From: Paracoccus sp. MKU1
GTDB taxonomy: Bacteria > Pseudomonadota > Alphaproteobacteria > Rhodobacterales > Rhodobacteraceae
NCBI RefSeq assembly: GCF_001447385.1
Contig: NZ_LLWQ01000154.1
Span: 93,522 to 157,521 of the forward strand
Direction of reading: 5' to 3'
DNA length: 64,000 bases
Shown here: positions 60,782 to 64,000 of the stretch, one piece after another
How positions within the stretch are numbered: the stretch's first letter is position 1
How the letters are laid out: the number at the start of each line of letters is the position of its first letter
The notes under the pieces: generated by a model
What the model was told of the DNA's origin: nothing
Databases searched by the model: none
What the model saw: the letters and a program-made list of their open reading frames with translations, nothing else
Program-made: the position numbers and the translations under genes

Positions 60782-61882
60782 TCAGCCGGATATCTCAGCA
60801 CCACCGGCAGAATTCCACACCGTCCAGTAGTCATGCCAGCGTTTGCGCAAGGCAGGCTGCATCCAGTTTTGTCTATCCAGACTGGCCGGAACGAAAAGCG
60901 CGAAATCCGCAGCGGTTTCCCGGTGCTGATGCGAGACGCCCCAGCACAGCATGTCCAAAGCCGTCACCGCCCATACATTGGCCATGTCCAAATCCTTGTC
61001 TCGCAATGAAAGCGCATTGAGATAGGCCAGATAGGCATAAGCATATTCGCTATCGCCGTTACGCCGCATCCGCTTGATCCGCGCGGCAATCCGATTCGGC
61101 AGCGGGGAAGGCGGATCCTTTTCCAGCGGCATAAGCGGAACGTCCATTCCCCCGACCCCGCCGCCTTGCAGGACGTCGGGAAACATGTGCTTCATCTGAT
61201 GGTGATAATAGGCCCTGGGTCCGTTCCAATAATGCTCCACCAGATCGTCGCAGTTCGACAGTTCCGTTTCCGTCCCAAAAACCACGGACGCGGCCAGCTG
61301 AACCGCGGTGAACACCGAGCTTTGCGCGCGGATCTCCTGCATCACGGCCTTCACGCCCTCCATGAGCGGGGCGTCCTGCGGATGCAGGCCCAGAACGCCG
61401 GCATTGTGCATGGTCGTATTTCGACTGACCGGCCAACCGGCCAGTACTCCATCTGTGCTGCGGATCAGATTTTCCCATTCGGGCCATTCCGGGCTGTCCT
61501 GCAATATCCCTTCCCGGGCGTGCATCAGGGTTTTCCCCGGTCCGATCCGCTCGAATAATTGCTTCGGATGGGAGTGGAAAACCGTATCGCTATCGATCAG
61601 GATCGTCGGCGCATTGAAATGCCGAACGGCATGGTGCAGGGCATAGGCTTGGATGGCGTGCTTGTAGCGGCCGTTCATTTGCCATTCCAGCAGTGTATCC
61701 GGCAAGATCGGCAGGTGATCTACGGGGAGATCGGGCCGATGGTTTTCCGCATCCGCAGCCAGGACAACACGGATTCCGGCGGGGTCGCTCCGCAGGAAGC
61801 GCATGGCAGAAAGAATGCTGTAGGTCAGCTCCAGATGATAGGCGCGCTGATTCCCATATATCTGGAAAAGCAGGATTTTCAA
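60782..61882 (-). CDS. Putative glycosyltransferase (GT-A-like, DSD motif)
   Basis: 366 residues. The start resembles a nucleotide-sugar transferase (KILLFQIYG), and a metal-binding DSD occurs at 97-99 within TILIDSDTVF, as in family 8-like enzymes; MHNAGVLGLHP is also typical of acceptor-site loops. The donor and acceptor are unknown. It lies 39 bases behind another glycosyltransferase on the same strand, suggesting a two-gene surface-polysaccharide unit. Base composition is lower in GC than the rest of the window. Confidence 0.68.
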   Translation of the reverse strand: MKILLFQIYGNQRAYHLELTYSILSAMRFLRSDPAGIRVVLAADAENHRPDLPVDHLPILPDTLLEWQMNGRYKHAIQAYALHHAVRHFNAPTILIDSDTVFHSHPKQLFERIGPGKTLMHAREGILQDSPEWPEWENLIRSTDGVLAGWPVSRNTTMHNAGVLGLHPQDAPLMEGVKAVMQEIRAQSSVFTAVQLAASVVFGTETELSNCDDLVEHYWNGPRAYYHHQMKHMFPDVLQGGGVGGMDVPLMPLEKDPPSPLPNRIAARIKRMRRNGDSEYAYAYLAYLNALSLRDKDLDMANVWAVTALDMLCWGVSHQHRETAADFALFVPASLDRQNWMQPALRKRWHDYWTVWNSAGGAEISG

Positions 61883-61921
61883 CGTTTTACTTCCTTCGAT
61901 CCATGTCGGCCGCTATATTGC

Positions 61922-63055
61922 TCACTTGGTTTTCCGCAGGTCGTCCTGCATGGCGGCAAGAAATTCTGCCGAAGAAAACAGGAAACCTTCGTGTCGCAGA
62001 GCGTCGATCCCGCGCCATGGACGAGGCTCCAGAGGATTTAACCGCATTGCGTTTTCGTCGCCCAAGGCGGAAAGCCGTCGGCTGTCCTCTCCGTGATCCC
62101 ATCTGGCCTCTTTGACCGCCGCCCGGTCGCGCGTTACCCAATCCCCGGCCAGCTTGTAATGCCGAACGAGCAGCATAGTGTCAGCCAGCGTGACGTTCGA
62201 TGCGCAATGAGGATGCGACATCGGCGTTATGCCGGGCAAGTTTCGTACAAGAGAATGCTTCGAAAGAAAGGGGTTCTCTCCGAAAAGCTCGGCTCTGACA
62301 CCGCCGCGTCGGAAGTTGATTTCCGGATGCAGGCATATGTTGCGGCCCAAGAACCAGCTGAAGCTGATTGCATCTCGATCGAAATAGGGGATGGTCTCCA
62401 TATTCCTGAGAGAATAGAGATCAAGCGCATCGATGGAATCTTCATAATCCAGATGTCGCAGTTCACCATAAGGACGATCTGAAAAATAATCCAGCATCTG
62501 CCCAAGGACGCAGGTATAACCCCGGTCATTGCAATATTGCAGTAAGCGGCTCAGTCTGTTGGTGGGGAGCTCGATCAACTCGTCGGAATCGGCAAAGAGA
62601 ATCCACCCGCCTCTTGCGACCTTTTGCGAAAACGCAGAGCGAAACTCGCTTTCATGCAGCTTTGCCGGCAAATTGTTCCGCAGGACCGTCACGCGATCAT
62701 AATCTCTGCAAATATCTATGGTCGTATCGGTGGATCCGTTGTCGATTACAAGGATGTGTCGTGCGCCAAGGGCAAGATGATGCTCGATGAACTTTCGGAT
62801 GAACCAAGAGGCATTGTGGGCAAGTAACGTTACCATGACCTCCGTATCTGAAAGCTCCACGGATTTTGGGCCATGCAGGTGCTGCGTTGCCATCCACCGC
62901 TTTCGCCTGGTCAGTTTCTCCCTTGCCGCGCGAGAGACGCCACTGATTATACGGTTAATCATTCGATCTCTGCATGCCTGTTTCAGAAAAGAGCACGGTT
63001 GCTTGGTGATCGGCAAGGGATTGATATTGTTAAGACTGCCTCCCTTTCCATTCAT
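61922..63055 (-). CDS. Glycosyltransferase, family 2/92-like
   Basis: 377 residues. After ~70 N-terminal residues comes a GT-A core: VMVTLLAHNASWFIRKFIEHH, the nucleotide site VIDNGSTD (103-110) and the metal motif FADSDELIELP (DSDE 156-159). The long C-terminal half with FSWFLGRNICLHPEINFRRG is typical of the glycosyltransferase-92-like proteins near capsule or LPS genes. The ATG at 63055 follows GGGAGA on the minus strand; TTG at 63067 is a less likely start. GC is about 45% at 62461-62520, suggesting acquired DNA. Confidence 0.78.
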   Translation of the reverse strand: MNGKGGSLNNINPLPITKQPCSFLKQACRDRMINRIISGVSRAAREKLTRRKRWMATQHLHGPKSVELSDTEVMVTLLAHNASWFIRKFIEHHLALGARHILVIDNGSTDTTIDICRDYDRVTVLRNNLPAKLHESEFRSAFSQKVARGGWILFADSDELIELPTNRLSRLLQYCNDRGYTCVLGQMLDYFSDRPYGELRHLDYEDSIDALDLYSLRNMETIPYFDRDAISFSWFLGRNICLHPEINFRRGGVRAELFGENPFLSKHSLVRNLPGITPMSHPHCASNVTLADTMLLVRHYKLAGDWVTRDRAAVKEARWDHGEDSRRLSALGDENAMRLNPLEPRPWRGIDALRHEGFLFSSAEFLAAMQDDLRKTK

Positions 63056-63092
63056 GGAGTCTCCCAATAGACTTGATTGTGGGTCAGGGTGA

Positions 63093-63425
63093 AGTCAAGC
63101 AGATCCGCCGCGCGACTGCCGCAAAGTACAGTTCAAGGCCGTGGCGGAGCACGGTTTCTTCTTGCCGGCGAGCTTTTTAGGTTCCGCACAATCATGGATT
63201 TCAGAAGCGTTCGGTGGAGTTGTGGCCATCCCGGTCTCTGTCAGGGTGATTTCCGCCATCCCGTTCAGGCTTCTTGTTTCGCGGGGGCCTGTTCACGATC
63301 CATGTCAGGATGCGGCGAGCGCGGTTGGGGCTATATGTCGAAAAGAATGGTTGCCATGGATCTCGCACGTTTTCGAGATTCCGCAGCCGCCGATAGAGAG
63401 GTTCGAGAAGAAGGAGCTCTTATAG
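63093..63425 (+). pseudogene. Possible gene remnant without a start codon
   Basis: The frame 63093-63425 is open and reads protein-like in its second half (RKEWLPWISHVFEIPQPP, end KKELL), but no ribosome site or upstream start is visible apart from a GTG at 63141. I recognise no family. It could be the 3' end of a lost gene beside the glycosyltransferases; codon use resembles that island. The remaining bases 63056-63092 and 63426-63666 hold nothing I can support. Confidence 0.25.
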
Positions 63426-63666
63426 GTCGGATCGGACGCGGCCAGGATCACGTCTGGCGTGCTTTGCGAATGATAACGCGTTGCTGGCCTGTTCGACTGG
63501 GAGGCCCCGTTCGAGCTCGGCCGCCAGATCGGGGCTTCCAACCCGCCATGCAATCCGGCGAGCCCGGCACCCGGCATGGAGACGCATGGGACTTACCGCT
63601 CTCCCATTAGTCAGCGAGCAGGCCGCGCCATGCCGGCGAAAGGCATGATCCGGAGCTTGCCCGACC

Positions 63667-63698
63667 GGCCCCGCCGCTTCCGCGGCAGGGCCCTTTTT
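63667..63698 (+). terminator. Rightward intrinsic terminator with no obvious gene
   Basis: GGCCCCGCCGC (63667-63677) pairs with GCGGCAGGGCC (63682-63692) with a single mismatch and a TTCC loop, followed by C and TTTTT (63694-63698). The U tract is on the plus strand, so it ends rightward transcription, although the flanking genes run leftwards. It may belong to the remnant at 63093 or to an unseen small RNA. Confidence 0.65.
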
Positions 63699-63710
63699 CA
63701 TCCGCTCGCC

Positions 63711-64000
63711 TCACTCCATCTCGATCATGAGGTCTTTTGCGTCGATCTGCTCTCCCGGCCGGACATGCAGCGCCTTGATGACGCCCTTGCGGTCGGCATG
63801 GATGGCGGTTTCCATCTTCATGGCCTCGATGGTCAGCAGCAGGTCGCCGGGGTTGACCTTCTGGCCTTGCGTGACCGCGACCGAGGCGACGACGCCGGGC
63901 ATCGGCGCGCCGAGATGGCCCTCGTTCGCCGGGTCGGCCTTGGGACGGGCGGCGGTCTGCGACTTGACCAGGCGGTTCGGCACCCGGATCACCCGGGGCT
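63711..64000 (-). CDS. pyc: Pyruvate carboxylase, C-terminal biotinyl domain (5' part outside window)
   Basis: Only the last ~96 codons are in the window. The biotin attachment motif is EAMKMETAIHAD, preceded by GAPMPGVVASVAV and followed by PGEQIDAKDLMIEME at the terminus. The segment directly before (RVPNRLVKS) and the GHLGAPMPG spacing are as in pyruvate carboxylases rather than in acetyl-CoA carboxylase. The frame is open to the window edge. It would carboxylate pyruvate to oxaloacetate. Other biotin carboxylases such as propionyl-CoA carboxylase cannot be fully excluded. Confidence 0.85.
   Translation of the reverse strand, partial: PRVIRVPNRLVKSQTAARPKADPANEGHLGAPMPGVVASVAVTQGQKVNPGDLLLTIEAMKMETAIHADRKGVIKALHVRPGEQIDAKDLMIEME

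Noticed and set aside
63420..63701. A 93-codon minus-strand frame as a transposase fragment
   Set aside because: No transposase motif, inverted repeats or target duplication could be recognised.

Overview
The window looks like chromosome or megaplasmid of a denitrifying, high-GC alphaproteobacterium of the Rhodobacteraceae/Paracoccaceae, most likely Paracoccus. The reasons are the nosZDFYLX order, the acs-yjcH-actP unit, the hmu haem-uptake genes, a smo polyol locus, NnrS, and dense head-to-tail overlaps of the ATGA/GTGA type. This taxonomic call is inference from gene content; no rRNA gene is present.

Layout. 1-6290: 3' part of nosZ and the nosDFYLX maturation genes (N2O reduction). 6386-11231: acetate activation and uptake (acs, DUF485, actP) behind two TTTRCAAA-type inverted repeats, then a lone receiver protein. 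11375-16210: pta-ackA converging on an alcohol dehydrogenase and a PHA synthase. 16323-22292: haem uptake, with hmuSTUV divergent from the hmuR receptor. 22730-33264: the accessory region and the main discovery candidate. It encodes a Cys-rich RiPP precursor, a B12-type radical SAM enzyme, an F-protein/ThiF-like partner, YcaO, a SagB dehydrogenase and a SARP/TPR regulator. Converging on these is a second operon with a compact divergent YcaO-like protein, an animal-type haem peroxidase and a 242-residue unknown.

33749-37908: ugpBAEC glycerol-3-phosphate importer with a Pho-box-like site. 37905-38807: stand-alone LigD-type polymerase. 38932-40362: a PhoD-like phosphatase gene broken by an in-frame TAG. 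40415-42695: a preQ1-I riboswitch followed by queCDEF. 42836-51531: polyol ABC importer smoEFGK, mannitol dehydrogenase, HAD phosphatase, FGGY kinase and a SorC regulator. 51828-59351: TonB receptor, an NsrR-like regulator lacking two cluster cysteines, FmdE-like and DUF1971 proteins, an ABC importer and NnrS behind an FNR-type box. 59371-60423: azoreductase divergent from an HxlR regulator. 60782-63055: two glycosyltransferases in lower-GC DNA. 63711-64000: the biotinyl end of a pyruvate carboxylase.

How it fits together. Much of the window serves life at low oxygen: N2O reduction, NO protection, acetate/PHB overflow metabolism, haem supply and scavenging of phosphate and polyols. The RiPP region is embedded as an accessory cassette. 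Because the DNA is GC-rich, very long shadow frames occur opposite real genes; these were discarded. No tRNA, rRNA, CRISPR array or intact insertion sequence was recognised.
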